Source of the DNA: Streptomyces tuirus
GTDB lineage: Bacteria; Actinomycetota; Actinomycetes; Streptomycetales; Streptomycetaceae
NCBI RefSeq assembly: GCF_014701095.1
Contig: NZ_AP023439.1
Coordinates: 1,104,001-1,168,000, forward strand
DNA: 64,000 nucleotides
Direction: 5' to 3'
The translations under genes and the position numbers were made by a program. This document shows, in pieces, positions 22,346-32,282 of this stretch. Each line of letters starts with the position of its first letter. The stretch's first letter is position 1. A model generated the notes under the pieces. That model saw only the letters and a program-made list of their open reading frames with translations, was not told the origin of the DNA and did not search any database.

Positions 22346-23509
22346 TCAGTCCCGGGCGAACCCCAGCCGCCCCCACAGCCCGGTCGTCCGTTCGTCCTCG
22401 GCCACCGCCGCCGCTCCGGCCGTGACCGTCTCGTAGACGGACAGGATGTCCGCGCCGACGGTCGACCAGTCGAAGCGCCGCACGTGGGCGCTCCCCCGCT
22501 CACGCAGCTCCGCCAGCCGTTCCGGGTCCGCCAGGAGCCGTACCGCCGCGTCGGCGAGGGCGTCGGCGTCCTCGTTGGGGAACAGTTCGCCGGCCGCTCC
22601 CCGGTCCAGGACCTGGGCGAAGGCGTCCAGGTCGGAGGCGAGGACGGGGGCTCCGGCGGACATGGCCTCGACGAGGATGATGCCGAAGCTCTCGCCGCCG
22701 GTGTTGGGCGCGACGTACAGGTCGACGCTGCGCAGGAAGCGGGCCTTGTCCTCGTCGCTGACCATGCCGAGGAACTCGACGCGGGCGCGCAGCTCGGCCG
22801 GGAGGGACTGAACAGCCTCCTCCTCGTCGCCGCGCCCGGCGACCAGCAGCCGGGTCTGCGGACGCGCGGCGAGGATCTTCGGCAGGGCCCTCATCAGCAC
22901 CGGGAGTCCCTTGCGGGGCTCGTCGATGCGCCCCATGAAGCCGATCGTGTCGCCCTGCCACTCGGCCTTGGGCTCGGCGTCGGCGAAGAAGTCGACGTCG
23001 ACGCCGTTGGGGATCACGACCGCGTCGCCGCCGAGGTGCTCCACCAGCGTGCGGCGGGCGTACTCGCTCACCGCGATCCGGGCGCTGATCTTCTCCAGGG
23101 CGGCCTGGAGGATCGAGTAGGCGGCGATCATCGCGCGGGAGCGCGGGTTGGACGTGTGGAACGTCGCCACGATCGGCCCCTGGGCGGCCCAGCACGTCAG
23201 CAGGCCCAGCGACGGGGAGGTCGGCTCGTGGATGTGGATCACGTCGAACGCGCCGTCGTGCAGCCAGCGGCGCACCCGGGCGGCGCTCAGGAAGCCGAAG
23301 TTCAGCCGGGCCACCGACCCGTTGTACGGCACCGGCACCGCGCGCCCGGCCGAGACGACGTACGGCGGCAGCGGGGTGTCGTCGTCGGCGGGGGCCAGGA
23401 CGGACACCTCGTGGCCGAGGCGGATGAAGTACTCGGCGAGGTCACGGATGTGGAACTGGACGCCACCCGGTACGTCCCAGGAGTACGGGCAGACGATGCC
23501 GATCCTCAC
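22346..23509 (-). CDS. pimA: Phosphatidylinositol alpha-mannosyltransferase
   Basis: 387 residues from the GTG of (V)RIGIVCPYSWDVPGGVQFH. GT-B fold, family GT4, transferring mannose from GDP-mannose to phosphatidylinositol at the inner membrane face. Visible features: the N-terminal PGGVQFHIRDLAEYF loop, HIHEPTSPSLGLL, FMGRIDEPRKGLPVLMRAL, and the donor-binding GGESFGIILVEAMSAG. The GTG overlaps the acyltransferase TGA (GTGA). Gene order pgsA-acyltransferase-pimA matches mycobacterial PIM clusters. Confidence 0.94.
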   Translation of the reverse strand: MRIGIVCPYSWDVPGGVQFHIRDLAEYFIRLGHEVSVLAPADDDTPLPPYVVSAGRAVPVPYNGSVARLNFGFLSAARVRRWLHDGAFDVIHIHEPTSPSLGLLTCWAAQGPIVATFHTSNPRSRAMIAAYSILQAALEKISARIAVSEYARRTLVEHLGGDAVVIPNGVDVDFFADAEPKAEWQGDTIGFMGRIDEPRKGLPVLMRALPKILAARPQTRLLVAGRGDEEEAVQSLPAELRARVEFLGMVSDEDKARFLRSVDLYVAPNTGGESFGIILVEAMSAGAPVLASDLDAFAQVLDRGAAGELFPNEDADALADAAVRLLADPERLAELRERGSAHVRRFDWSTVGADILSVYETVTAGAAAVAEDERTTGLWGRLGFARD

Positions 23510-24414
23510 GCGGATCCCTTCGCTGGATCGAGGTCGGCGAGCCACAGTCGCTGCAGCATGTGCCAGTCCTCCGGATGGTCGGCGATCCCGGTGGCGAAGG
23601 CGTCGGCCAGCGCCTGTGTCATGACGGACGTCTTCTCGGCGCGCGTGCCGGACCGGGGGACCTCCACGGGCGGGTGGACGCGGCCCCGCATCACGGGCGA
23701 GTCGTCGTACCAGAGGGTCACCGGCAGCAGCAGGGCGCCGGTCTGCTGGGCGAGCAGGGCCGGTCCGGCCGGCATCCGGGCCGTGTCGCCGAAGAAGTCC
23801 ACCTCGACGCCCGACGCGGACAGATCGCGGTCGGCGACCAGGCAGACCAGGCCGCCCTCGCGCAGCCGCCGGGCCAGGGTGCCGAAGGCGGTGCCGCCGC
23901 TGTGCGGCAGGACCTCCATGCCGAGGCCCTCGCGATAGGCGACGAACCGGTCGTAGAGCGTCTCGGGCTTCAGGCGCTCGGCGACCGTGGTGAAGGGGAT
24001 GCCGAGCTTGGTGGTGACCCAGGCGCCGGCGAGGTCCCAGTTGGCGAGGTGCGGCAGAGCGAGTATCACGCCCTTGCCGGCGGCCATGCCCTCGGTGAGG
24101 TGGTGCAGGTCCTTGGGGTCGAAGCCGGCCTCGATCCGCTGCTCGCTCCATGCCGGGAGACGGAAGGACTCCATCCAGTAGCGCAGGTAGGAGCGCATCC
24201 CCGCGCGGGACAGCTCGGCCAGGCGCTCGGGGCTCGCGTCCGGCACCACGCGCGCGTAGTTGCTCTCCAGGCGCCGCACGCCCTTGCCGCGCTGCTTCCA
24301 GGCCAGGTCGGCGATGGTCCGGCCGAGACGTACGGCGGCCGGCTCGGGGAGCTTCTTGACCGCGCCCCAGCCGAGGCCGTACAGCGCGTCCGTCAGACGG
24401 TCCTGTGCGCTCAC
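23506..24414 (-). CDS. Phosphatidylinositol mannoside acyltransferase (LpxL-like)
   Basis: 302 residues from the GTG of (V)SAQDRLTDALYGLGWG. Membrane-associated acyltransferase of the HtrB/LpxL superfamily with the HxxxxD catalytic motif in LPHLANWDLAG (about residues 125-135) and EGLGMEVLPHSGG downstream. By context it acylates the mannose of PIM. The start overlaps the pgsA stop (GTGA) and its own stop overlaps the pimA start, so all three are translationally coupled. Confidence 0.92.
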   Translation of the reverse strand: MSAQDRLTDALYGLGWGAVKKLPEPAAVRLGRTIADLAWKQRGKGVRRLESNYARVVPDASPERLAELSRAGMRSYLRYWMESFRLPAWSEQRIEAGFDPKDLHHLTEGMAAGKGVILALPHLANWDLAGAWVTTKLGIPFTTVAERLKPETLYDRFVAYREGLGMEVLPHSGGTAFGTLARRLREGGLVCLVADRDLSASGVEVDFFGDTARMPAGPALLAQQTGALLLPVTLWYDDSPVMRGRVHPPVEVPRSGTRAEKTSVMTQALADAFATGIADHPEDWHMLQRLWLADLDPAKGSA

Positions 24415-25112
24415 GTGGCCGCCTCGCTCCCGTGAGAGGCGTTCTGCGGCTCGTCCGCGTCGTCCTGCTCGCCCTGTGCGGCGGCCTCCGCCTCCGCGGA
24501 CTCCCTGCGGACCGTGACGACCCGCTGGATCAGCGTGACGAGGCTGCCCACGGCGACGATCCACAGGGCGACGGGCAGCAGGTACTGGATGCCGGGCACA
24601 CCGAACTTGTGCAGGCCCGCGAAACCGGCCGCCACCAGCGAGATCACCAGGCGCTCGGCACGCTCGACGAGCCCGTTGACCGCGACCGGCAGGCCGATCG
24701 ATTCGCCCCGGGCCTTGGTGTACGACACCACCTGGCCGCTGACCAGGCAGAAGATCGAGACGGCGCACAGGACGAGGTCGTCGCCCCCGCCGGCGTACCA
24801 GAGGATGAAGCCGCCGAAGATCGCGCCGTCGGCGACCCGGTCGAGCGTGGAGTCCAGGAAGGCGCCCCAGCGGCTGGAGCGGCCGAGCTGACGGGCCATG
24901 TTGCCGTCGACGAGGTCGGAGAACACGAACAGCGTGATCACGACCGTGCCCCAGAAGAACTCGCCCATGGGGTAGAAGACCAGCGCGCCCGCTACCACAC
25001 CGGCGGTGCCGATGAGCGTGACCGTGTCGGGGCTGACGCCCCGGCGGATGAGAAACGCGGCGAACGGTGTGAGGACACGCGTGAAGAATGCACGCGCGTA
25101 CTTGTTCAGCAT
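24411..25112 (-). CDS. pgsA: CDP-alcohol phosphatidyltransferase (phosphatidylinositol-phosphate synthase type)
   Basis: 233 residues from MLNKYARAFFTRVLTPFAAF, preceded by GGGAAGG. Polytopic membrane enzyme with the CDP-alcohol phosphotransferase signature D-x2-DG-x2-AR-x8-G-x3-D-x3-D in DLVDGNMARQLGRSSRWGAF then LDSTLDRVAD. With the PIM genes downstream, it most likely makes phosphatidylinositol phosphate from CDP-diacylglycerol and inositol phosphate. The Ala/Glu-rich C-terminal tail is disordered. An ATG 19 codons upstream lacks a ribosome site. Confidence 0.9.
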   Translation of the reverse strand: MLNKYARAFFTRVLTPFAAFLIRRGVSPDTVTLIGTAGVVAGALVFYPMGEFFWGTVVITLFVFSDLVDGNMARQLGRSSRWGAFLDSTLDRVADGAIFGGFILWYAGGGDDLVLCAVSIFCLVSGQVVSYTKARGESIGLPVAVNGLVERAERLVISLVAAGFAGLHKFGVPGIQYLLPVALWIVAVGSLVTLIQRVVTVRRESAEAEAAAQGEQDDADEPQNASHGSEAAT

Positions 25113-25387
25113 GGCCTTCCCGAGGGTCGGTGTCGCCGTCTGGCCCCTGCTGGCCACCGGCTGGCCCATCGTAGTCACGCGCGCGCGTGGCCGAGGTGCG
25201 GGCACCCGGACCCCTTTCGGGGGAACCCGCGGGCCGCTGGTGGGGCGCGGGATCACGTCCTTCGTATGGACGCACCGTGACGGGAGTGGGAAGGTCGAAT
25301 GACCGCGGGCGTCGCCGGAGCCGCACCGCACGCGGATTCCGCGTGTCCGCGCCCACAGTGACCTCACCGTGCACGGGAGGCAGGATC

Positions 25388-27586
25388 ATGGGCGACAAGG
25401 CACAGACACACCCTGGGGCCGCCGGCAGGGCACAAGCGGCCGACCACCCTCAGTCCGTACGGAATGTGGTGCTGGTCGGCCACTCCGGATCGGGAAAGAC
25501 CACGCTGGTCGAAGCCCTCGCACTGACGGCGGGGGCGGTGAACCGGGCGGGCCGCGTGGAGGACGGCGGCACCGTCTCCGACTACGACGACATCGAGCAC
25601 CGGCAGCAGCGCTCGGTACAGCTCTCCCTGGTGCCCGTCGAGTGGGACGGCATCAAGGTCAATCTCCTCGACACCCCCGGATACGCCGACTTCGTCGGTG
25701 AGCTCAGGGCCGGTCTGCGCGCGGCGGACGCGGCCCTCTTCGTCGTCTCGGCCTCGGACGGGGTGGACGGCTCGACCCGCACGGTGTGGGAGGAGTGCGC
25801 GGCCGTGGGCATGCCCCGGGCCATCGTGGTCACGCACCTGGAGTCGGCGCGCGCCGACTTCGAGGAGATGACCCGCACCTGTGCCGAGGCCTTCGGCGCG
25901 GACGACCCGGACGCGGTCCTGCCGCTCTACCTGCCGCTGCGCGGCCCCCAGGCGCCCGACGGGCACGCGCCCGTGACCGGGCTGATCGGGCTGCTGTCGC
26001 AGAAGCTGTTCGACTATTCGGCCGGCGAGCGCAAGGAGTCCGAGCCGGGCGAGGAGCAGCTGCCGCTGATCGAGGAGGCCCGCAACCGGCTCATCGAGGG
26101 GATCATCGCCGAGAGCGAGGACGAGACCCTCATGGACCGCTACCTCGGCGGGGAGCCCGTCGACGTCAGGACGCTCATCGAGGACCTGGAGCGGGCCGTC
26201 GCGCGCGGGGTCTTCTTCCCCGTCCTGGCCGCCGCCCCCGCGGGTGCGGGCGCCCGGCAGGGGCTCGGCACCGTGGAGCTGCTGGAGCTGATCACGCGGG
26301 GCTTCCCGACGCCGCTGGAGCACGAGACGGTGCGGGTCACGACCATCGACGGCAAGCCGCGCGACCTGAAGCCGTGCGACCCGGACGCCCCGCTGGTGGC
26401 GGAGGTCGTGAAGACCTCCTCGGACCCGTACGTCGGCCGGCTGTCGCTGATCCGCCTGTTCTCCGGCACCCTGCGCGCCGACCAGACGGTCCACGTCTCC
26501 GGGCACGGGCTGGCCGACCGGGGACATGAGGACCACGACGTGGACGAGCGGATCGGCGCCCTGTCCACGCCGTTCGGCAAGCAGCAGCGCCCGGTGTCGC
26601 ACGTCATCGCGGGCGACCTGGCCTGCGTGGCGAAGCTGGGCCGCGCCGAGACCGGCGACACTCTGTCCGCCAAGGACGACCCGCTGCTCATGGAGCCGTG
26701 GCGGATGCCCGACCCGCTGCTGCCGCTGGCCATCGAGGCGCACAGCAAACCGGACGAGGACAAGCTGTCCCAGGGCCTGGCCCGGCTGGTGGCCGAGGAC
26801 CCGACGATGCGGCTGGAGCAGAACCAGGACACCCACCAGGTGGTCCTGTGGTGCCTGGGCGAGGCGCACGCCGACGTCGCCCTGGAGCGGTTGCGCAGCC
26901 GGTACGGCGTCCAGGTCGACGTCGTCCCCCACCGGGTGTCCCTGCGCGAGACGTTCGCCACCAAGTCGGCCGGCCGGGGCAGGCACGTCAAGCAGTCCGG
27001 CGGGCACGGGCAGTTCGCGATCTGTGAGATCGAGGTCGAGCCGCTGCCCGGCGGGTCCGGCATCGAGTTCGTCGACAAGGTCGTGGGCGGGGCGGTGCCC
27101 CGGCAGTTCATCCCGTCGGTGGAGAAGGGCGTACGGGCCCAGGCGGCCAAGGGGGTCGCGGCCGGGTACCCGCTCATCGACGTACGGGTGACCCTCCTGG
27201 ACGGCAAGGCGCACTCGGTGGACTCCTCCGACGCCGCCTTCCAGACGGCCGGAGCGCTCGCACTGCGCGAGGCCGCGGCCGACGCGAAGATCCATCTGCT
27301 GGAGCCGGTGGCCGAGGTGTCGGTGCTGGTCGGTGACGACTTCGTGGGCGCCGTGATGAGTGACCTGTCGGGGCGGCGCGGCCGGGTGCTCGGCACGGAG
27401 CAGACACCGGGCGGGCGCACCCTGATCCGGGCCGAGGTTCCGGAGATCGAGATCGGCCGGTACGCCATCGATCTGCGGTCGATGTCGCACGGCACGGCGG
27501 GGTTCAGCCGCCGGTACGCGCGGCACGAACCGATGCCGCAGCAGGTCGCGGACCGGGTGCGTGAAGAGGAGCGCAAGGCCTCCTAG
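25388..27586 (+). CDS. Elongation factor G-like GTPase (EF-G2 type)
   Basis: 732 residues; GGGAGG precedes the ATG. Full EF-G domain architecture: a G domain with P-loop GHSGSGKT (31-38), G3 DTPGYADF (95-102), domain II (VAEVVKTSSDPYVGRLSLIRLFSGTL), domain III, domain IV (QSGGHGQFAICEIEVEPL) and domain V (VGDDFVGAVMSDLSGRRGRVLGTE). The G4 motif, NKxD in true EF-G, reads THLE (149-152), so guanine recognition is altered. A second EF-G paralogue without normal translocase activity is known in actinobacteria. Function is unresolved. Divergent from pgsA. Confidence 0.9.
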   Translation: MGDKAQTHPGAAGRAQAADHPQSVRNVVLVGHSGSGKTTLVEALALTAGAVNRAGRVEDGGTVSDYDDIEHRQQRSVQLSLVPVEWDGIKVNLLDTPGYADFVGELRAGLRAADAALFVVSASDGVDGSTRTVWEECAAVGMPRAIVVTHLESARADFEEMTRTCAEAFGADDPDAVLPLYLPLRGPQAPDGHAPVTGLIGLLSQKLFDYSAGERKESEPGEEQLPLIEEARNRLIEGIIAESEDETLMDRYLGGEPVDVRTLIEDLERAVARGVFFPVLAAAPAGAGARQGLGTVELLELITRGFPTPLEHETVRVTTIDGKPRDLKPCDPDAPLVAEVVKTSSDPYVGRLSLIRLFSGTLRADQTVHVSGHGLADRGHEDHDVDERIGALSTPFGKQQRPVSHVIAGDLACVAKLGRAETGDTLSAKDDPLLMEPWRMPDPLLPLAIEAHSKPDEDKLSQGLARLVAEDPTMRLEQNQDTHQVVLWCLGEAHADVALERLRSRYGVQVDVVPHRVSLRETFATKSAGRGRHVKQSGGHGQFAICEIEVEPLPGGSGIEFVDKVVGGAVPRQFIPSVEKGVRAQAAKGVAAGYPLIDVRVTLLDGKAHSVDSSDAAFQTAGALALREAAADAKIHLLEPVAEVSVLVGDDFVGAVMSDLSGRRGRVLGTEQTPGGRTLIRAEVPEIEIGRYAIDLRSMSHGTAGFSRRYARHEPMPQQVADRVREEERKAS

Positions 27587-27630
27587 TTGGCGCCGGGCGC
27601 CACCAAGTGCCCTTGTGGGAGCTCCCCTAC

Positions 27631-27667
27631 GCGGGGGCGGGCGGCTTGACGGGCCGCCCGCCCCCGC
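27631..27667 (+). terminator. Terminator after EF-G-like gene
   Basis: GCGGGGGCGGGCGGC (27631-27645), 7-base loop, GCCGCCCGCCCCCGC (27653-27667): a perfect 15-bp stem 45 bases after the stop. Confidence 0.8.
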
Positions 27668-27772
27668 TCGACGGTGCGGACGGATACGCTGATGACCTGA
27701 TCAACAGGTGTGCGGAGCGCGGAAGTCGGGAAGGCCGCAGATGCGGAAGCGGCAGCGATGGGGGCGGCAGTG

Positions 27773-29425
27773 ATGGACGGATTCGACTTCAGCCCGGGAG
27801 CGCAGGTGCCCCTGGCGGGTGCGAGCGGCCAGACGGCGGCGACCTACGCGCTGGCCGCGGCGGCGTACCGGGACGACGAGGTCACCACGATCCTGAAGGC
27901 CGACAACGAGTGGCATCAGTCGAAGGTGACTCCCCCGCGCTCCTGGGCGAAGATCTTCCGGCCGAGGTTCGGCGAGGCGTTCTCCCGCGCGGTGATCGAC
28001 CGGATGCTGGGGGCCGGGCGCAATCCGGTCATCCAGTCCTTCGGCATCGAGCCGCAGGTCGTCGTGGAGCACTGCCTGGCGGCCCACCGCATCCGCCGCG
28101 ACCGCGACAACCGGCTCTCGGCGATCACGGTCGTCTGCGGGCTGCTGTTCCTGCCGGGCTTCCTCGTGTGGCTGCTGGTGTTCACGCTGCGCACCACCAT
28201 GGCCAGGCGCGAGGACAAGCGCACCGGCGCCCTCGCCACGACGCTGCTGGTCGCGGTGGGTGCGCTGGCCGTGCTGTTCCTGATCCGGATGCCGTTCACG
28301 GGCTTCTGGGCCCTGTACGGGCGCGCGGCGGTGATCATGCCGGTGGTCGGCTGGTTCTGGGCCAAGCAGATCTGCGAGCGGACGGCCCGTGACCTGCGGG
28401 AGCGCTGGTCGAGTCTGCTGTCGGGCGGCGGTGTCGGCGCCAAGATCCCCGAGGCCGTGCCCGGCAACCCCGGTGACGCGGCCGAGCAGGTCCGCAAGGA
28501 GCTGGCCCGTCTCGCCGCCGAGCAGCGGTCCAACTCGGTCTTCTACGCGGGCCCCAAGGGGATACTCGGCATGGGCACACGGTGGGGCAGCTGGCAGCTG
28601 GCGGAGGAGCTGGTCTCCGCCGAGCCGGGCAAGGACTTCCACCCCTTCCGCAGCTGGGACGTCATCGTGGCGATCCAGGGCGGTCTCGGCATGCTGGAGC
28701 GCACGTCGATCAACACCGGCGGTTTCCCCAAGCCGTCCATCACGCACTGGATCGTCACACCGATCGGCGAGAAGGCGACGGAGGTGTCCCGGCCGAGCGG
28801 CACGGACGTCGACGCGTACACGGTCCGGACGCATGCCGTCCAGGACATCTGCAACAAGCAGCAGTTCGGCAGCGGCGACCGGCACTACCTGGGCGTGCAG
28901 TGGACCCTGTGGGACGGCCATCTGGTGATCACGATGCTGATCACGGTGACCGTGCTGCACGACACCCTGCGCATCGAGGTCACCGGACACGCGCTGGGGC
29001 CGGTCAACCCCCTGTTCAACGAGAAGCCGGCGGCCAAGGAGAAGTCGGTGCAGAAGGCTCTCCGGTTCTGGGAGACCCGCACCGTGAAGCTGCCGCTGAT
29101 CGACGCCGACGAGGTGGTACGGCTGGCCGCGCGCGCCCCGCTGACCTGGTACCCGCCGCTGCTGAACTGGCTCGGCGGCAGTCTGACGCTGCCCGAGCCG
29201 TTCGGTCTGCGGCACGCGTGGGCCGACCAGCCGTGGCGGCACCGGTTCATGGCAGACGACGCGCTGCGGGCGGCCACGCCCGTGCTGCGGGTGGTGCATT
29301 CCGCGGCGCTGAAGGTGCTGCGGGAGAACGGGGTGGACGTGGAGAAGTTCGGGTCCCGGTCGGCGGCGCTCAGCGGGGCCGTGCAGGAGGCTTCGCCGAA
29401 GAAGGCCGACGTCTACGACGCCTAG
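27773..29425 (+). CDS. Orphan membrane protein, unknown function
   Basis: 550 residues from MDGFDFSPGAQVPLAGASGQ; an ATG at 27758 or the GTG near 27710 are alternatives. A soluble N-terminus (QTAATYALAAAAYRDDEVTTILKADN) is followed by transmembrane segments at about residues 113-135 (LSAITVVCGLLFLPGFLVWLLVFTL), 150-165 and 172-190. A long C-terminal domain has a further hydrophobic patch (LVITMLITVTVLH). No catalytic motif recognised. High GC third positions support a real gene. It lies convergent with the HIT gene. Confidence 0.85.
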   Translation: MDGFDFSPGAQVPLAGASGQTAATYALAAAAYRDDEVTTILKADNEWHQSKVTPPRSWAKIFRPRFGEAFSRAVIDRMLGAGRNPVIQSFGIEPQVVVEHCLAAHRIRRDRDNRLSAITVVCGLLFLPGFLVWLLVFTLRTTMARREDKRTGALATTLLVAVGALAVLFLIRMPFTGFWALYGRAAVIMPVVGWFWAKQICERTARDLRERWSSLLSGGGVGAKIPEAVPGNPGDAAEQVRKELARLAAEQRSNSVFYAGPKGILGMGTRWGSWQLAEELVSAEPGKDFHPFRSWDVIVAIQGGLGMLERTSINTGGFPKPSITHWIVTPIGEKATEVSRPSGTDVDAYTVRTHAVQDICNKQQFGSGDRHYLGVQWTLWDGHLVITMLITVTVLHDTLRIEVTGHALGPVNPLFNEKPAAKEKSVQKALRFWETRTVKLPLIDADEVVRLAARAPLTWYPPLLNWLGGSLTLPEPFGLRHAWADQPWRHRFMADDALRAATPVLRVVHSAALKVLRENGVDVEKFGSRSAALSGAVQEASPKKADVYDA

Positions 29426-29504
29426 CTGGTGAGGTGCCCGGCGTTGTTGCCGGGGCGCGGGCGGGTGCGCAGCCGGGCGCTGCGGGGTGCCGCCGCGCCC
29501 ACCC

Positions 29505-29523
29505 GTGCCGCCCCGGGCGGCAC
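29505..29523. terminator. Bidirectional hairpin between orphan gene and HIT gene
   Basis: GTGCCGCC (29505-29512) and GGCGGCAC (29516-29523) with a 3-base loop, between convergent genes. Confidence 0.55.
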
Positions 29524-29536
29524 GCATGCCCGCGGT

Positions 29537-30082
29537 TCATGACGGCCAGGCGTCCGCCAGCATCTTCCGCGTGTCCGCCAGCAGCTGCGGCAGCACCCGC
29601 GTGTGCCCGACCACCGGCATGAAGTTCGTGTCCCCGCCCCAGCGCGGCACGATGTGCTGGTGCAGATGCGCGGCGATGCCCGCCCCCGCGACCGTGCCCT
29701 GGTTCATGCCGATGTTGAAGCCGTGGGCGCCGGAGGCCGTGCGCAGGGCCGTCATGGCCTGCTTCGTGAGTTCGCCGAGCTCGGCGGTCTCCCCCGCCGT
29801 GAGGTCGGTGTAGTCGGCGACGTGCCGGTAGGGCACGGTCATCAGGTGCCCGCCGTTGTACGGGTAGAGGTTGAGCACCGCGTAGACCTGCTCGCCGCGC
29901 CGGACGACGAGCCCGTCCTCGTCGGACTTGGCCGGGATCGAGCAGAAGGGGCAGCCGTCGCCGGCGCCCGGGCCGGTCGGCTTGTTCTCGCCCTGGATGT
30001 AGGCCATCCGATGCGGCGTCCACAGACGCTGGAACGCGTCCTGCGTCCCCACTCCCAGCTGCTGCTCCGGCTCACTCGTCAT
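29537..30082 (-). CDS. HIT-family hydrolase/phosphorylase (Ap4A-type)
   Basis: 181 residues from MTSEPEQQLGVGTQDAF; an ATG four codons earlier (30094) is possible, and neither has a clear ribosome site. Catalytic histidine triad HLHQHIVPRW (about 140-149), Cys pair CPFCSIP near residue 47, and LNLYPYNGGHLMTVPYRH. The mycobacterial homologue next to pgsA is a diadenosine tetraphosphate phosphorylase, so this is the likely activity. It lies downstream of thrS with a hairpin between them. Confidence 0.9.
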   Translation of the reverse strand: MTSEPEQQLGVGTQDAFQRLWTPHRMAYIQGENKPTGPGAGDGCPFCSIPAKSDEDGLVVRRGEQVYAVLNLYPYNGGHLMTVPYRHVADYTDLTAGETAELGELTKQAMTALRTASGAHGFNIGMNQGTVAGAGIAAHLHQHIVPRWGGDTNFMPVVGHTRVLPQLLADTRKMLADAWPS

Positions 30083-30121
30083 GCAGTGCAGCATATGGCG
30101 TCGAGCTGGGGGGACGGCAAA

Positions 30122-30146
30122 GGCCCCCGGGATCTCCCCGGGGGCC
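30122..30146 (-). terminator. Hairpin between thrS and the HIT gene
   Basis: GGCCCCCGG (30122-30130), 7-base loop, CCGGGGGCC (30138-30146), starting about 15 bases past the thrS stop. Confidence 0.6.
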
Positions 30147-30160
30147 CGTGCACCGTGTGA

Positions 30161-32137
30161 TCAGACCTGAGCGCGCTCCTCGACGACCTTCTGGATCTTC
30201 GCGATGGCCTCGTCGAAGGGGATGCCGTTCTCCTGCGAGCCGTCGCGGTAGCGGAAGGACACGGACTCGTGGGACATGTCCTCGTCGCCCGCGATGACCA
30301 TGAAGGGCACCTTCTGCTTCTGGGCGTTGCGGATCTTCTTCTGCATGCGGTCGGAGGAGGAGTCGACCTCGACGCGCAGGCCCTTCTTCTTGGCCGCGGC
30401 GGCGAACTTCTCCAGGTACTCCACGTGCGCGTCGCCGATCGGGATGCCGACCGCCTGGACCGGGGCCAGCCACGCCGGGAAGGCACCCGCGTAGTGCTCC
30501 AGGAGGACCGCGAAGAAGCGCTCGATGGAGCCGAACAGCGCGCGGTGGATCATGACCGGGCGGGTCTTGGAGCCGTCCGCGGCCGTGTACTCCAGGTCGA
30601 AGCGCTCCGGCAGGTTGAAGTCGAGCTGGATGGTCGACATCTGCCAGGTGCGGCCGATGGCGTCCTTGGTCTGGACGGAGATCTTCGGGCCGTAGAAGGC
30701 GGCGCCGCCCGGGTCGGGGACGAGGGGCAGGCCCTGCTTCTCGGCGACCTGGCGCAGCGTCTCCGTCGCCTCTTCCCAGGCCTCGTCCGAGCCGACGAAC
30801 TTCTCCGGGTCCTTGGTGGACAGCTCCAGGTAGAAGTCGGTCAGACCGTAGTCGCGCAGCAGGCCGAGGACGAAGGTGAGCGTCTTGTCGAGCTCCTCCG
30901 ACATCTGCTCACGGGTGCAGTAGATGTGCGCGTCGTCCTGGGTGAAGCCGCGGGCGCGGGTCAGACCGTGCACCACGCCGGACTTCTCGTACCGGTACAC
31001 GGTTCCGAACTCGAAGAGGCGCAGCGGCAGTTCACGGTAGGAACGCCCGCGCGCGTCGAAGATCAGGTTGTGCATCGGGCAGTTCATGGGCTTGAGGTAG
31101 TAGTCCACGCCCTCGTCGAGCTGCATGGGCGGGTACATGCCGTCGGCGTACCAGTCCAGGTGGCCCGAGGTCTCGAAGAGCTTCCCCTTGGTGGCGTGCG
31201 GGGTGTAGACGAACTCGTAGCCCTCTTCCTCGTGGCGGCGGCGCGAGTAGTCCTCCATGACCCGGCGGATGATGCCGCCCTTGGGGTGGAAGACGGCGAG
31301 GCCGGAGCCGATCTGCTCCGGGACGGAGAACAGGTCGAGCTCGCTGCCGAGCTTGCGGTGGTCGCGCTTCTCGGCCTCGGCGAGGAACTCCAGGTGCGCC
31401 TTCAGTTCGTCCTTGGTGGGCCAGGCGGTGCCGTAGATGCGCTGGAGCATGGGGTTCTTCTCGCTGCCGCGCCAGTACGCGGCCGCGTTGCGCATCAGCT
31501 TGAACGCCGGGATGTTCCGGGTGGTGGGCAGGTGGGGACCGCGGCAGAGGTCCTTCCAGCACAGGTCACCGGTCTTGGCGTCCAGGTTGTCGTAGATCGT
31601 CAGCTCGCCGGCGCCGACCTCGACGTCCGCGCCGTCGTCGTGCGAAGCGGAGCCCTTGAGGCCGATCAGCTCCAGCTTGTACGGCTCGTCGGCCAGTTCC
31701 TCGCGGGCCTCGTCGTCGGTGACGACACGGCGGGAGAAGCGCTGGCCGCGCTTCTGGATCTCCTGCATCTTCTTCTCGATGGCCTTGAGGTCATCGGGGT
31801 GGAAGGGCTTCTCGACGTCGAAGTCGTAGTAGAAGCCGTCCTTGACGGGCGGGCCGATGCCGAGCTTGGCCTCGGGGAAGAGCTCCTGCACGGCCTGTGC
31901 CATGACGTGCGCGGTGGAGTGGCGCAGGATGTTCAGGCCGTCCTCGGAGGAGATCTCGACGCCCTCGACCTCGTCGCCGTCGGACAGGGCGTACGACAGG
32001 TCTCTGAGCTCGCCCGCCACGCGCGCGGCGATGACCGAGCGCTCGCCGGCGAAGAGCTCGGCGGCCGTAGTGCCCGTCGTCACCACGCGTTCTTCCCGCT
32101 CGGAATCGCGCTGGATGATCACACGGACGTCTGACAC
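30161..32137 (-). CDS. thrS: Threonyl-tRNA synthetase
   Basis: 658 residues from the GTG of (V)[14 protein letters not shown], with AGGAGAG upstream. N-terminal TGS domain, editing domain ([18 protein letters not shown], with the HxxxH motif), then the class II catalytic core with the zinc Cys in [12 protein letters not shown] and [24 protein letters not shown], and a C-terminal anticodon domain. It charges tRNA-Thr. No T-box-like leader was recognised in the 145 bases upstream. Confidence 0.98.
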   Translation of the reverse strand: MSDVRVIIQRDSEREERVVTTGTTAAELFAGERSVIAARVAGELRDLSYALSDGDEVEGVEISSEDGLNILRHSTAHVMAQAVQELFPEAKLGIGPPVKDGFYYDFDVEKPFHPDDLKAIEKKMQEIQKRGQRFSRRVVTDDEAREELADEPYKLELIGLKGSASHDDGADVEVGAGELTIYDNLDAKTGDLCWKDLCRGPHLPTTRNIPAFKLMRNAAAYWRGSEKNPMLQRIYGTAWPTKDELKAHLEFLAEAEKRDHRKLGSELDLFSVPEQIGSGLAVFHPKGGIIRRVMEDYSRRRHEEEGYEFVYTPHATKGKLFETSGHLDWYADGMYPPMQLDEGVDYYLKPMNCPMHNLIFDARGRSYRELPLRLFEFGTVYRYEKSGVVHGLTRARGFTQDDAHIYCTREQMSEELDKTLTFVLGLLRDYGLTDFYLELSTKDPEKFVGSDEAWEEATETLRQVAEKQGLPLVPDPGGAAFYGPKISVQTKDAIGRTWQMSTIQLDFNLPERFDLEYTAADGSKTRPVMIHRALFGSIERFFAVLLEHYAGAFPAWLAPVQAVGIPIGDAHVEYLEKFAAAAKKKGLRVEVDSSSDRMQKKIRNAQKQKVPFMVIAGDEDMSHESVSFRYRDGSQENGIPFDEAIAKIQKVVEERAQV

Positions 32138-32282
32138 CGGTCTCTCCTGACTGAAGGGGGCTGCGGCGCCATACCCGAGCGCGCGCACGAGTAAGGATCG
32201 TACCGACCCGGGACCGCCCTACGCGAAATCATTGCCCGCGGTCCCCTCCGGAGGCCTCCCCGGTCCTCTCCCCAAGGCCCCT

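Noticed and set aside
32138..32282. Possible T-box leader upstream of thrS
   Set aside because: No T-box consensus or specifier-loop structure could be recognised in only 145 bases, and streptomycete thrS is not known to have one.
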